Counted from the stretch's first letter, positions 1 through 8,819 are shown. The stretch: DNA of 64,000 nt from Evansella halocellulosilytica (GCF_002335745.1 NZ_NIST01000001.1:858300-922299), one strand, 5' to 3'. A program made the numbers and translations. The notes: generated from the sequence alone by a model not told the origin.

Positions 1-137
1 CTAATGTTAGTATGTTTATACTTCTGTAAATTTTATTTTTTATACTAAATTATATAAAACAGGACATAAGTTACTGAAAACTTCATAAATAATTCAATTT
101 ATTATAATAAAATATATGAGTACCAATTTAATACTAA

Positions 138-165
138 TTGACACTTAACAGTGGATCGATACATT
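138..165 (+). promoter_or_regulatory. Putative sigma-A promoter of the histidine kinase gene
   Basis: A perfect -35 TTGACA (138-143) is followed after 16 bp by TACATT (160-165), about 30 bp upstream of the kinase start. The kinase therefore seems to have its own promoter. A second AT-rich TATAAT lies at 103-108. Assigned from consensus only. Confidence 0.5.
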
Positions 166-196
166 TTCAAGAGTAAATAATGAAAGAAGGAAACGT

Positions 197-1624
197 ATGC
201 TGCAAAAAAAACTTGCAACAAAAATTACTGTGGTAGTAATGGTGATTCTCCTCTCCCTTGTTGTTATTCTGATTAGCGGAGCAAACTGGATTACAAAAAC
301 ACACTACCAGGACCATGTGGAGAGGGAGATTTCTGTAAGGGCTGCAGCCCATGCTAATTTCATTGAGCAGCACTCGGATGATTTAGCAATCGATTACATA
401 GAAGAAATTGAGGAAGGGAAAAATAGCGTTTTTATTATTTTGGACAGTGATCTATCAGCTATCAGCCAATCAGCAAATGTGTCAGGGGAACTCTGGAATT
501 TAATAACGGATTGGCTAATTGAAAACAGAGAGTCGATTGAGCGCTTGGAAAACGAACCATTTATCGATCATGTAGATACTTATATTGTTCATCACATTCC
601 CCATGTTTGGGCAATCATGCCAATATCCGATTCTGCAACAGATGAAGTAAGGGGATATATTTTTCTGGACCAAGATACAGGTGATATCAATCAGGCAAGG
701 ATCAAACTTGTAATATTATTATTTTTGATGAGTATTGCTGCAGTTGGGATCGGTTTGCTTTTAACTAAATATTTGACAAGGAAAGTTTCAAACCCATTAA
801 ATGAAATTAGTAAAATGACAGAAAAGATTGCGGAAGGTGACTTTGACATTAAATTAAATATTAGGGGAAAAGATGAAGTCAGTCATCTGGCAGACAGTAT
901 CCAGTCAATGACACGCCAATTAAAAGTCTATCGTGATTCAAGAAGACAATTTATTTCCCATATTTCTCATGACCTGCGTACGCCAATTACCTATATTAAA
1001 GGATATTCTGCATTAATGAAGGAAAGTGAACAAATAAACCATGAAGAATGGAAGGGAAATATAAATGTAATCTATCATGAGGCGAAAAGGATGGAAAAGT
1101 TAGTAAGCGATCTTTTCTTACTGACAAAATTGGATGAAGGAAAAATAATATTGGAAAAAGAACTAATTCCAATTGATGCTTGGCTTAAACATATTTATCA
1201 AAGCAGAGTTTTACTTTTTGAACAAAAATCGATTAAACATAGTCTGGACATTTCTGGGGAATGTAAAGGCTTAAAGGTTTTATTTGATCCGAACAGAATG
1301 GAACAGGCATTAGTGAATCTCCTGGAGAATGCTATTCGTCATACGCCAGTAAATGGAGAAATCAATATTTCTCTATCAAAAAAGCATGACCAAATTGTTT
1401 TATCATTGAAGGATACTGGCGAAGGTATTGCTGAAGAGGATATTGTGAATATTTGGGATAGATTCTATAAGGCGGATAAATCCAGAAAACAAAATGAAAA
1501 TAGTGCTACAGGACTTGGATTAGCGATAGTCAAAGAGATAGTTGAACTGCATGATGGCTCGGTTTCAGTTGCCAGTGTTAAAGGAGAAGGGGCGGAATTT
1601 TTTCTATACCTCCCAGTTGAATAA
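197..1624 (+). CDS. Sensor histidine kinase (HAMP-HisKA-HATPase_c)
   Basis: Membrane sensor kinase of a two-component system. Residues about 11-31 and 176-194 are hydrophobic membrane segments enclosing an extracytoplasmic sensor region of about 140 residues. A HAMP linker follows (about 195-246), then the HisKA H-box SHDLRTP with phospho-acceptor His258, then the ATPase N-box (NLLENAIRH), G1 (DTGEGI) and G2 (GLGLAI). The RBS GAAGG precedes the ATG. The length of 475 residues is normal for the family. No response regulator follows; it may lie to the left of the window, although a promoter sits directly upstream. The signal is unknown. The neighbouring lipoprotein promoters share a direct repeat that would suit an OmpR-type partner (inference). 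Confidence 0.9.
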   Translation: MLQKKLATKITVVVMVILLSLVVILISGANWITKTHYQDHVEREISVRAAAHANFIEQHSDDLAIDYIEEIEEGKNSVFIILDSDLSAISQSANVSGELWNLITDWLIENRESIERLENEPFIDHVDTYIVHHIPHVWAIMPISDSATDEVRGYIFLDQDTGDINQARIKLVILLFLMSIAAVGIGLLLTKYLTRKVSNPLNEISKMTEKIAEGDFDIKLNIRGKDEVSHLADSIQSMTRQLKVYRDSRRQFISHISHDLRTPITYIKGYSALMKESEQINHEEWKGNINVIYHEAKRMEKLVSDLFLLTKLDEGKIILEKELIPIDAWLKHIYQSRVLLFEQKSIKHSLDISGECKGLKVLFDPNRMEQALVNLLENAIRHTPVNGEINISLSKKHDQIVLSLKDTGEGIAEEDIVNIWDRFYKADKSRKQNENSATGLGLAIVKEIVELHDGSVSVASVKGEGAEFFLYLPVE

Positions 1625-1737
1625 ATGACCAATTAGAGTTAGTTAGAAACCAGATGGTATTAACTTTTTCATGTTAATAAAATGACTTCATGACAGCAGA
1701 ACGTTATTAACAAATTCGTCAAATATGCGAGCAATAA

Positions 1738-1770
1738 CTTCAAGGTTTCTTCATATCTGTGACAGATAAT
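1738..1770 (+). promoter_or_regulatory. Direct-repeat activator site and -10 upstream of lgt
   Basis: CTTCAA (1738) and CTTCAT (1749) form a direct repeat with 11-bp spacing, followed 16 bp later by a GATAAT -10 (1765-1770). No consensus -35 is present, which suits an OmpR/PhoB-type activator bound in its place. The same arrangement occurs at 4092-4124. Confidence 0.45.
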
Positions 1771-1839
1771 AAAGGTATACAAGGTGCCAATGGTTAGAAG
1801 CTGAAAAGACTGGTACTGGAAAAATGAGGTGTAGTGATG

Positions 1840-2691
1840 ATGAATACAATACAGCCACTGAACCCGGTTGCATTTGAGTTAGGACCTGTTACAGTATATT
1901 GGTATGGTATTTTAATTGGTCTCGGAGCGCTCCTTGGATACTTATTAGCTAATTCGGAAGCGAAAAGGCGGGGGCTGCCTAAAGACACTTTTGCTGATTT
2001 ATTACTTTTTGCACTGCCAATTTCCATTATTGGTGCGCGAATCTATTACGTATTTTTCAGATGGGAGCACTTTGCCGATAATCCTGCAAAAATATTTGCA
2101 ATCTGGGAAGGCGGGCTTGCGATTCATGGAGGATTAATTGCAGGCGCAATAACAGCTTTAGTTTTTGCGAGAAAGAGAAACCTGTCTTTCTGGAAGATTG
2201 CAGATATAGCGGCACCAAGCATTCTTTTGGGCCAGGCTGTGGGGAGATGGGGCAATTTCATGAACCAGGAAGTATATGGCGGGGAAGTTACCCGAAGCTT
2301 TTTAGAAAGTATGATGCTCCCTGATTTTATTATAAATCAAATGTATATAAATGGTGCTTACCACCATCCTACCTTCCTTTATGAATCTTTATGGAACCTG
2401 CTTGGAGTTGCAATACTATTGATGCTTCGAAAGGCAAACCTCCGAAGAGGGGAAATGTTCATCTCGTATGCTGTCTGGTATTCCATCGGAAGATTTATAA
2501 TAGAAGGGATCCGGACGGATTACCTCCTTGTATTCGGAGTAGTCAAGACTGCTCAAGCAGTCTCTCTCCTTACAATAATCGGAGGAATAATCATACTTTT
2601 ATACAGGAGAAAAACTGGGTTAGCGGAAGAACGGTATTTAAATAAAAATAATATAGATAGCAACAGGAAAAAGAAACATAGGATAAGCTAA
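1840..2691 (+). CDS. lgt: Prolipoprotein diacylglyceryl transferase
   Basis: Lgt transfers diacylglycerol from phosphatidylglycerol to the lipobox cysteine of prelipoproteins at the outer face of the membrane. The protein has about seven membrane segments and carries the Lgt signature [10 protein letters not shown] near residue 135, an early YWYG motif and a YESLWN motif. GTG 1834, ATG 1837 and ATG 1840 are possible starts; GAGGTG at 1826-1831 gives good spacing only to 1840. The housekeeping lgt of Bacillaceae normally sits with hprK, so this is probably an additional copy belonging to the island. Two lipoprotein genes with clear lipoboxes follow at 4157 and 5180, as is often seen for accessory lgt copies in mobile metal-resistance regions (inference). 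Confidence 0.93.
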   Translation: MNTIQPLNPVAFELGPVTVYWYGILIGLGALLGYLLANSEAKRRGLPKDTFADLLLFALPISIIGARIYYVFFRWEHFADNPAKIFAIWEGGLAIHGGLIAGAITALVFARKRNLSFWKIADIAAPSILLGQAVGRWGNFMNQEVYGGEVTRSFLESMMLPDFIINQMYINGAYHHPTFLYESLWNLLGVAILLMLRKANLRRGEMFISYAVWYSIGRFIIEGIRTDYLLVFGVVKTAQAVSLLTIIGGIIILLYRRKTGLAEERYLNKNNIDSNRKKKHRIS

Positions 2692-2755
2692 CAAAAAAAT
2701 TCACTATACGAATCTCCTTGAAAAGAAATTATATATTCTAAATTAGATTATTTCA

Positions 2756-2795
2756 CAACACCTCCTGAAAATGTTTTCAGGGGGTGTTGTTCCAT
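2756..2795 (+). terminator. Terminator after lgt
   Basis: CAACACC at 2756 and GGTGTTG at 2783-2789 close a long hairpin whose inner part is CTGAAAA/TTTTCAG. The T-tract behind it is interrupted, and the hairpin may serve the convergent acyltransferase gene as well. Confidence 0.7.
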
Positions 2796-2832
2796 GTTGT
2801 TCCTCTTAATTCAGCACTAAATTTATATTCTT

Positions 2833-3882
2833 TTATTTGCTTGGAACAGGGAGCGGCTTACCGATGAGGTAATGGCTGAATTTAAAGAAAGATAATAATT
2901 TTGCTAGTAAAACTGAGAAAATAATCGATGACAGGAAAGAAATTGCAAAATAAATAACAGGACTCATCCCTTCAATAGGCGGCAGATAAAACAAAAAGAT
3001 TTTATGGAGTAAATAAATATTGAAAGAATATTTACTTATGAGCAAAATTAACTCAGGTGTCTTTCTGTACTTTGCAGTCACATATATGATGACCATTATA
3101 ACTCCTGCAGTATAAATGGGCATATCAATTCTTTTGGAGGAAACTACAGTTACTATATCTGCTCTGACAAATAATATTAACAGCAGCAGAGCCAAGGGAG
3201 AGAGAGTAAAAATAAGAGCTCTGTACTGCTTAATTTTTTCTTTTAAAAGGTCAAAATATAGGCCGCTGTAATATCCTAAAGTAAAATAAAATATCCAGCC
3301 GATAAATGGCATCCAGTATCCCCTTGCCCACAAATATTCCCCCAATGCCCCAGAGAATGGCTCTGTAAAATTAAAGGCGGCTAAGTAAATCAAATTAACA
3401 ATGAATGAAATGAAAATCACAGGCTTTGCAGGCAATGTTTTTAGGAAACGTGAAAACAAAATATGCAGAATATAAAATTGAAAAATTATCAAAATGAAAT
3501 ACCCGGTATATCCCCCTAAAAGGAGATTGAATAAAGTTTTCTGGAAGAATTCCCCTTTTGAACTGCTTTCTATCACTGCAAATACTGCTCCCATAAACAC
3601 ATAAGGAAAGAGTATGTATTTAACTCGTTTTCTAAGGAAACCTGGAGGAATCTTTCTTGGATAAGCACGGGAAATCAGTAATTCTGATATAAAAACAAAA
3701 GCAGATGTTCCAAAAAAGGCCATAAATCTAAGCATTATTAATAAATATTCTTGGAATTGGCTAACAGAGCCTTCGTAATTAATGAGGGTAGTATTGACTG
3801 CATGAGTAACAACTACAGCCATACAAGCTATTGCTCTAAGCCAATATGCTTCGTGAATTATTTTTTTATTAATTGAAGGCAA
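2833..3882 (-). CDS. Acyltransferase family 3 membrane protein
   Basis: Multi-pass membrane acyltransferase of the OafA/Acyltransferase_3 family, which O-acetylates or otherwise acylates surface polysaccharides. The N-terminal WLRAIACMAVVVTH motif contains the conserved Arg and His of the family, and about ten hydrophobic helices follow; 349 residues is a usual length. The start is unclear. The annotated TTG (3882) directly abuts the Shine-Dalgarno AAAGGAG (3883-3889) with no spacer, whereas an in-frame ATT at 3873-3871 lies at the ideal distance of 9 nt. No ATG occurs before the first membrane helix. The gene is convergent with lgt. The substrate cannot be read from the sequence. Confidence 0.85.
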   Translation of the reverse strand: MPSINKKIIHEAYWLRAIACMAVVVTHAVNTTLINYEGSVSQFQEYLLIMLRFMAFFGTSAFVFISELLISRAYPRKIPPGFLRKRVKYILFPYVFMGAVFAVIESSSKGEFFQKTLFNLLLGGYTGYFILIIFQFYILHILFSRFLKTLPAKPVIFISFIVNLIYLAAFNFTEPFSGALGEYLWARGYWMPFIGWIFYFTLGYYSGLYFDLLKEKIKQYRALIFTLSPLALLLLILFVRADIVTVVSSKRIDMPIYTAGVIMVIIYVTAKYRKTPELILLISKYSFNIYLLHKIFLFYLPPIEGMSPVIYFAISFLSSIIFSVLLAKLLSFFKFSHYLIGKPLPVPSK

Positions 3883-4091
3883 CTCCTTTATTTAGTTATT
3901 ACAATATAACATTTTAATCTAAACAAAACTTTATGAAGAAAGTTTGAAGGCAAACTTAACAAGCAATTTATTTGCGAAGTCTTCTCTTTACAAAGTTATA
4001 AAATATTGTAAAACCATTTAATATAGGGAATAATATTTGCAGCCTAAGTAAGGTCCCTGGCGTGGTGATTTTGAGATAAAATTTTATTTTT

Positions 4092-4124
4092 CTTCAAAAT
4101 TTCTTCATATTTTTGGTGCATAAT
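4092..4124 (+). promoter_or_regulatory. Direct-repeat activator site and -10 upstream of the 4157 lipoprotein
   Basis: CTTCAA (4092) and CTTCAT (4103) are 11 bp apart, and CATAAT (4119-4124) begins 16 bp after the second repeat. This matches the lgt promoter (1738-1770) in both sequence and spacing, so the two transcripts are probably co-regulated. Confidence 0.5.
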
Positions 4125-4156
4125 CTAAGGAATAAAGTAAAGGGGAGAGTTGCTAT

Positions 4157-5158
4157 TTGGATAATAAAGAGGCGAAGATGATTGCATTTTTTAGTGCTGT
4201 TCTAATAATACTCACTGGCTGTACAACAGGCGAGGAAGAGCCCCCTGCAGTTGTGGACGAACCGGAGCGGGATCCTAGTGAAGAAGCTGAACAGCCGAAT
4301 GAGGATAATGAACAACAGGTCAGGGAAGCTGTAGAGGAGATTGAACATATCCATGATATGGCTTTTGATAGAGAGGAAGAAGGCATCTTATATGTAGGAA
4401 CACATCACGGCCTGATGCATGCAGACTTAAACAGCGGTGAGTTTTATTGGCAGGGGACGGAGGAAGACCGGCATGACTTTATGGGTTTCCTCATCACAGC
4501 TGAAAATATCTTCATGAGCAGTGGGCACCCGGGACATGGTTCTGAATTGGAAAACCCACTCGGAGTTATGAAAAGTGAAGACCAAGGCGGCACATGGGAA
4601 ACAGGGGCCTTATATAGTGAGGTAGATTTTCACCTAATGGATGCAAATGAGGGAAACTCTGAATACCTTTACGGTTTTGATGCCTATGGTGGAAGAATGT
4701 TTAAGTCTCAAGATGGCGGCGAGGACTGGTCAGAAGTCAGTGCAGAAGGTATAAATGACCGGTTTCATGAACTTTATTCAATTATATCCGATCCTGAGGA
4801 TTCTGAACGAGTACTAGCAGGTATGGCTAATGGAATTTACGAGTCTCTTGATGGCGGAGAAAATTTTAATTTATTTAACAATGAACTTACTATGACAAGT
4901 GTGAGCCAGGGGCCTGATGGAATCTTATTCGCTCACGGAATAGGCCGAATAGAGGGGTTAATGAAGAGCACTGATTTCGGTGAGACATGGGAAGTTGTTG
5001 GTGAACTGCCTGAGGAGGCTGCGCCTGTACTGGCTATTGCAGTTGACCATAACAATACGGATACTCTGGCGATAGGTACTGCTTCAGATTCTATATACTG
5101 GTCTGATGACCAGGGAGAGACATGGCAAATGATTGTGGAGAATGGAGAACCAGCTTAA
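4157..5158 (+). CDS. Lipoprotein with BNR/Asp-box propeller repeats (F510_1955-like)
   Basis: Secreted lipoprotein: a short signal peptide ends in the lipobox LTGC, followed by an acidic Glu/Pro-rich linker (about residues 25-60). The rest contains regularly spaced Asp-box motifs (SEDQGGTW, SQDGGEDW, SLDGGENF, STDFGETW, SDDQGETW) typical of sialidase/sortilin-like beta-propellers. This resembles the Bacillaceae family called F510_1955 glycosylhydrolase; no catalytic activity has been shown that I know of. The start is TTG 4157, with RBS AAAGGGGAGAG seven bases upstream. The gene is followed by a second lipoprotein after 21 bp, so the two probably form an operon. A substrate cannot be inferred; the context suggests envelope or metal stress. 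Confidence 0.8.
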   Translation: MDNKEAKMIAFFSAVLIILTGCTTGEEEPPAVVDEPERDPSEEAEQPNEDNEQQVREAVEEIEHIHDMAFDREEEGILYVGTHHGLMHADLNSGEFYWQGTEEDRHDFMGFLITAENIFMSSGHPGHGSELENPLGVMKSEDQGGTWETGALYSEVDFHLMDANEGNSEYLYGFDAYGGRMFKSQDGGEDWSEVSAEGINDRFHELYSIISDPEDSERVLAGMANGIYESLDGGENFNLFNNELTMTSVSQGPDGILFAHGIGRIEGLMKSTDFGETWEVVGELPEEAAPVLAIAVDHNNTDTLAIGTASDSIYWSDDQGETWQMIVENGEPA

Positions 5159-5179
5159 TACAACAAAGAGAGGATGATT

Positions 5180-6586
5180 ATGATGAAGAAATCCAGTATT
5201 TTATCAGTTCTTGCGGCTTCAAGTATTTTCCTTACAGCTTGTAATAATGATGCAAACGACACAACAACAAATGACGGCGCCAACAATAACAACGAGATGA
5301 ATAATGTGGAAATGAATAACGACGACGAGCACGCCGGGCACGGAGAAAATAACGATATGCATAATGATAATGAAAATGATAATAACGACCATGGCGGTCA
5401 TGGTGACCATGGCGATAATAACAACGAGGTAAATGAGGAGCATGAAGGGCATGGAGCAGGTGGAAGAGAGGAAATAGAGGCTGAAGCATCAGAAGGCCCT
5501 CAATCGTTTAATGATAATGCTCTTGACGGACTTCAAATAGAAAATACGAAAAATGTTACTAGAATCAATAACGATGATCCAGTTACATTTTCAATTCTGG
5601 CTTCACAGACCATTTGGCCGGCAACTCACGAAGGAAACCAACCAGGAACTGTTATCCTTGGTCCCGCTGATTCATGGCAGCACTCCCTAGCAGCATTGAC
5701 GCTTGTTCATCATCCGAACGATGGCCCGCTCCTCTATACAGATGGCTCCATCTCCGAAGATGTTCTTCAAGAGATAGAAAGGCTTCAGCCATTAGGAAAT
5801 TCCGAGGGCACCCAAGTGATGGTTATGGATGACCTTCCGGAAAATGAACTGGACAAGCTGTCCGGTTTTGAAGTGGAACAAATTACAGCGGATGACCCTG
5901 CAGAATTTGCTGCAATGGTTGACCAGTATTACGCAGATATTACTGGGGACCTTCCGCAAAGTGTAATTATAGGATCTTCCGCAGACGATGCCCAGCTAAT
6001 GACATCAGTGGCTGGAGATTGGATTTCCCACATGGATGAGCCATTGTTATATGTAACTGAAACTGATATTCCTGAGGCAACAATTGAAGCCTTGGGAAAG
6101 CGGAATGGAGGAGCTAACATCTATATAGTAGGCTCTGAAAACGAAGTTTCAGGAAACATTGAAGAGGAGCTGGCTGATTACGGACCAGTGACCCGTATAG
6201 GGGGCGATACACCAACAGAACTTTCTATTGCCTTTGCATATTATTTTGATGAAGAAACAGGCTTTGGATGGGGAATTGATGAGCCTGGACATGGCTTGAC
6301 TTTCGCTTCAACGGCTAACCCTGAACTGGCACTTCCTGGTGCTCCGCTTGCACATTTAGGAAAACATTCTCCTATGATCTGGTTGGAAGAAGGAGAACTA
6401 AATCAGGCGGTATTTGATTATTTAGCACAATTAAAGCCAGCATATGAAGATAATCCAACTGAAGGACCATACAATCATGGTTATATCTTTGGAAGTACGG
6501 ACTCAATCACCTTCCAGGTACAAGGGGTTATTGATGAAAAACTTGAAATTGTTTCTCTCTCAGGCGATGACCATGGTGGGCATTAA
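5180..6586 (+). CDS. His/Asn/Asp-rich lipoprotein with cell-wall-binding-repeat-2-like domain
   Basis: Signal peptide with lipobox LTAC, then about 75 residues of low-complexity Asn/Asp/Glu/His sequence with repeated HGG/HGDH clusters, which looks like a metal-binding tail, and a His-rich C-terminus (DDHGGH). The body (about residues 120-460) resembles cell wall binding repeat 2 (CWB2) proteins, with repeats of the VTRI..DD/GDTPTE type and ADSWQHSLAAL-like segments. ATG 5180 or 5183 suits the RBS GAGAGG (5168-5173); ATG 5174 is too close. It probably binds Cu, Zn or Ni at the cell surface (inference from composition). It is second in a two-gene lipoprotein operon behind the 4157 gene and is followed by a terminator at 6824. 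Confidence 0.75.
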   Translation: MMKKSSILSVLAASSIFLTACNNDANDTTTNDGANNNNEMNNVEMNNDDEHAGHGENNDMHNDNENDNNDHGGHGDHGDNNNEVNEEHEGHGAGGREEIEAEASEGPQSFNDNALDGLQIENTKNVTRINNDDPVTFSILASQTIWPATHEGNQPGTVILGPADSWQHSLAALTLVHHPNDGPLLYTDGSISEDVLQEIERLQPLGNSEGTQVMVMDDLPENELDKLSGFEVEQITADDPAEFAAMVDQYYADITGDLPQSVIIGSSADDAQLMTSVAGDWISHMDEPLLYVTETDIPEATIEALGKRNGGANIYIVGSENEVSGNIEEELADYGPVTRIGGDTPTELSIAFAYYFDEETGFGWGIDEPGHGLTFASTANPELALPGAPLAHLGKHSPMIWLEEGELNQAVFDYLAQLKPAYEDNPTEGPYNHGYIFGSTDSITFQVQGVIDEKLEIVSLSGDDHGGH

Positions 6587-7303
6587 ACGATAATTAAGTT
6601 AATTCAAACGTTAGCAACTGTATTGAGAACTCTAGAAAGAGATAGCCACTAGTAACCTTTAGTCATATAATTGTCCACTAAGCAGCAGCTACAGATGTTA
6701 ATTCTTTTGTTTTGATTATAGGGGAAATAAATTCTGTTTTAAGTAAGCGCCACTATATTTGTTATAAATTATGTGCCTGCAATCATTTCGACACATGCGG
6801 AGTGCGTTAAAGGATTGTAAAAGAAGCAGCAGGTTTCAAAGGGTTCCTGCTGCTTTTATTTTATTTCAAAAGAGAAGACTATAAATTTTAATCTACTCTC
6901 TTCATTAACTTTTATGCGCTCAATAAAGTTAAATACTCTGATACTCTGCTATACCATACAATCCGATACGGTTATTTTGTAACTATGGATTATGTAGTAT
7001 TTTTGAATTAATTAGACCTATATCCATAATTTGTTCAATAGTATGCAACAGGCTAGATTAATCTGTTTTACAACGTAGTAGACATATACTACGCAGCAAA
7101 TAACATCATTTGTAAAAAAAGTTTTGAGTAAAGAATTTATTTATAATTGATCAATTTCTAGAATCAGGCCAGATTGTTGAACAAGTAAATTCTCCATATT
7201 TCAAAAATAAATCGGAAAATTCATGTAAATATGATAATAGAAAATGAGAGAATTTGTGAATTTTTTCACTTAAGCTAACGGGGAGCATACTTGAATAAAG
7301 CCG
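6587..7303. other. Intergenic stretch without a recognisable gene
   Basis: About 720 bp of AT-rich sequence. It holds the terminator at 6824-6864 and a perfect 7-bp inverted repeat CGTAGTA/TACTACG (7074-7080, 7087-7093). I see no coding region with an RBS. Confidence 0.6.
6824..6864 (+). terminator. Intrinsic terminator
   Basis: AGCAGCAGG (6825-6833) pairs perfectly with CCTGCTGCT (6846-6854) and is followed by TTTTATTTTATTT. It lies 240 bp downstream of the CWB2-like lipoprotein gene. Confidence 0.8.
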
Positions 7304-7326
7304 AGTTTAGTTTGTGAAACTAAACT
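7304..7326. promoter_or_regulatory. Perfect 10-bp inverted repeat overlapping a leader, operator candidate
   Basis: AGTTTAGTTT (7304-7313) and AAACTAAACT (7317-7326) are perfect complements around a GTG centre. The repeat ends immediately before the GAGGTG RBS of the following gene. It could be a repressor operator or an mRNA hairpin controlling translation. Confidence 0.5.
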
Positions 7327-7337
7327 GAGGTGATAAT

Positions 7338-7635
7338 ATGAAAAAAGTATTTACTACATTATTGATAGCATTATGTTTATTAGGCTATAATACGACAGCT
7401 TTTTCACAAACAATAAATGAAGCTGATACAGGTGCTCATATCACTTATGGTGAAGATATAGTAACAGTAAGTGATGACGGAGAGCTAATTGATTATAAAC
7501 ATTTGAAAACTTATCCTAAAGTTGAATTCAACAAAACTCTACTACGAAAAAGACGGTGAAAGAAAATTAATAAATGATAAGAATAAAGAGTTTTTACACG
7601 ATATATATAATTCCCTTACAAAACCGAATGATTAA
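7338..7635 (+). pseudogene. Small secreted protein, frameshifted
   Basis: ATG 7338 has the RBS GAGGTG and encodes a clear Sec signal peptide (MKKVFTTLLIALCLL, cleavage after about TAFSQ). The frame stops at 7559 after a basic, non-conserved tail (TLLRKRR). In the +1 frame the sequence reads on from 7540 as YYEKDGERKLINDKNKEFLH and ends at 7635, joining naturally to the VEFNKT segment. One extra base between about 7530 and 7540 would explain this. The intact product would be a secreted peptide of about 98 residues, unknown to me. A sequencing error at this point cannot be excluded. Confidence 0.5.
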
Positions 7636-7665
7636 AATTTATCAACCTTATTTAAGGAACGGGTA

Positions 7666-7708
7666 AGCGTTAGTGGAATTAGCGAGTTGCATTGTTGCAG
7701 CTCTTTTT
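7666..7708 (+). terminator. Repeated terminator unit, copy A
   Basis: Hairpin GAGTTGCA/TGCAGCTC (7684-7703) followed by six T. The 42 nt from AGCGTTAGTGG through the first T residues are identical to copy B at 8341-8382. Both copies sit just behind small secreted or lipoprotein genes. Confidence 0.7.
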
Positions 7709-7823
7709 TATGTCCATTAACTGGAAAATAATGATAACTTAGAGGGAGTATAGTGGAAGAAGGTATATACGAGAAGGATGAATAAATGAATTTAAATAGT
7801 TAATCAGATTGGGGGAGGAAATA

Positions 7824-8315
7824 GTGAAAAGATTTTTATTTATTGTAATTGTATTTTTGGTTATAATTAGTATTATTGGTTGTTCAAATGAGGCAATTCA
7901 AAAGACCGATGAAAGCTGGGAAGAAAGTCCGACACTTGATATTGAAGTCATAATTACGGATGATGGGCAAACGGGTGATTTTATTTTCCGTATTGGAGAT
8001 AATGGGAAACTTGGATTTGGAGAGTACGGTCCTTTTATAGCAGGTGAAACACAAAAATATATGTGGCATTTTTGGGGTGAACAAGAAATACTAACACAAC
8101 CATTTAAGGTGATTGGAATTAATAAACAAACAGGTGAAGAAATAACTGTTCTTGAGTATCCTAAAGCCTCTTCTACTCTTCTTTCGCCTAACAACGGGGC
8201 AGACCATCACCTTCCTTCCACGATGTTGTTACCAAGTGCAGGGATATGGAAGTTAGAAGTATATTTTGGCGAGGAATTGTTTGGAAATGTTATTGTTGAT
8301 GTAGAAGAGAAATAA
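7824..8315 (+). CDS. Small lipoprotein of unknown function (DUF4871-like)
   Basis: Lipoprotein with signal peptide MKRFLFIVIVFLVIISI and lipobox IIGC, giving a mature protein of about 145 residues. GTG 7824 is preferred because GGGGAGGA (7812-7819) is correctly spaced; the upstream TTG 7809 precedes that RBS. The YMWHFWG motif and overall size recall DUF4871 lipoproteins of Bacillus, but I cannot confirm this. The protein is predicted to be beta-rich and exported, and the repeated terminator unit follows it. No enzymatic motif is visible. Confidence 0.7.
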   Translation: MKRFLFIVIVFLVIISIIGCSNEAIQKTDESWEESPTLDIEVIITDDGQTGDFIFRIGDNGKLGFGEYGPFIAGETQKYMWHFWGEQEILTQPFKVIGINKQTGEEITVLEYPKASSTLLSPNNGADHHLPSTMLLPSAGIWKLEVYFGEELFGNVIVDVEEK

Positions 8316-8340
8316 AACCTTTCTTATTGAGCTAATGGAG

Positions 8341-8383
8341 AGCGTTAGTGGAATTAGCGAGTTGCATTGTTGCAGCTCTTTTC
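8341..8383 (+). terminator. Repeated terminator unit, copy B
   Basis: The same 42-nt unit as at 7666-7707, with hairpin GAGTTGCA/TGCAGCTC and a T-tract. An additional GCTAAT (8331) / ATTAGC (8353) pairing precedes it. Confidence 0.7.
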
Positions 8384-8810
8384 TTGTATCTGCGAACTGG
8401 AAAATGGTGTTAAACAACCATGAAAATTAACTCCTCACTTAGAAAAAAAGACAACACTAAAAAAGCCGCAGCTTATTGACTTTTAAAAGAGCGCCTGGTC
8501 CGGTCCTGTTGATAAAATTAAACACATTCAAGAAGCTTCTGATTCTGTAAGTGAGACAGTGTAACATAGGCTTTTTAGCCTGCGAGAGAACTGCAAACAA
8601 TGGATTGTTGCCTCTCCTTATCAAAATAATCCTCACTAATGGGAATATGCGTTCTTATAAACTCTTTTCCATCCGTATAACAAAGCTTATGAAAAGTAGT
8701 ATTGTTAATCTTAAATTTGATATAAACTTCGGTTCTTTACTATACAGGGGTGTTTTTGGCATAAATAACTGAATTTTCATCCAAATTACTTTAAAGGGAA
8801 TGTGAGTTCG
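8384..8810. other. Gene-free stretch before CBASS operon 1
   Basis: About 430 bp. A 73-codon open frame at 8551-8772 has no RBS and no recognisable family, and I do not call it a gene. No other structure was seen. Confidence 0.5.
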
Positions 8811-8819
8811 TGTTATGAT
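8811..8819 (+). promoter_or_regulatory. Extended -10 promoter candidate of CBASS operon 1
   Basis: TG-T-TATGAT (8811-8819) is an extended -10 element about 40 bp upstream of the preferred CD-NTase start. The -35 region (TTAAAG) is poor. Confidence 0.35.

Noticed and set aside
5219-5489. Antisense frames within the His/Asn-rich lipoprotein gene
   Set aside because: Low-complexity shadows of the sense-strand repeats.
8551-8772. 73-codon open frame upstream of CBASS operon 1
   Set aside because: No ribosome-binding site, no recognisable family and an improbable amino-acid composition.
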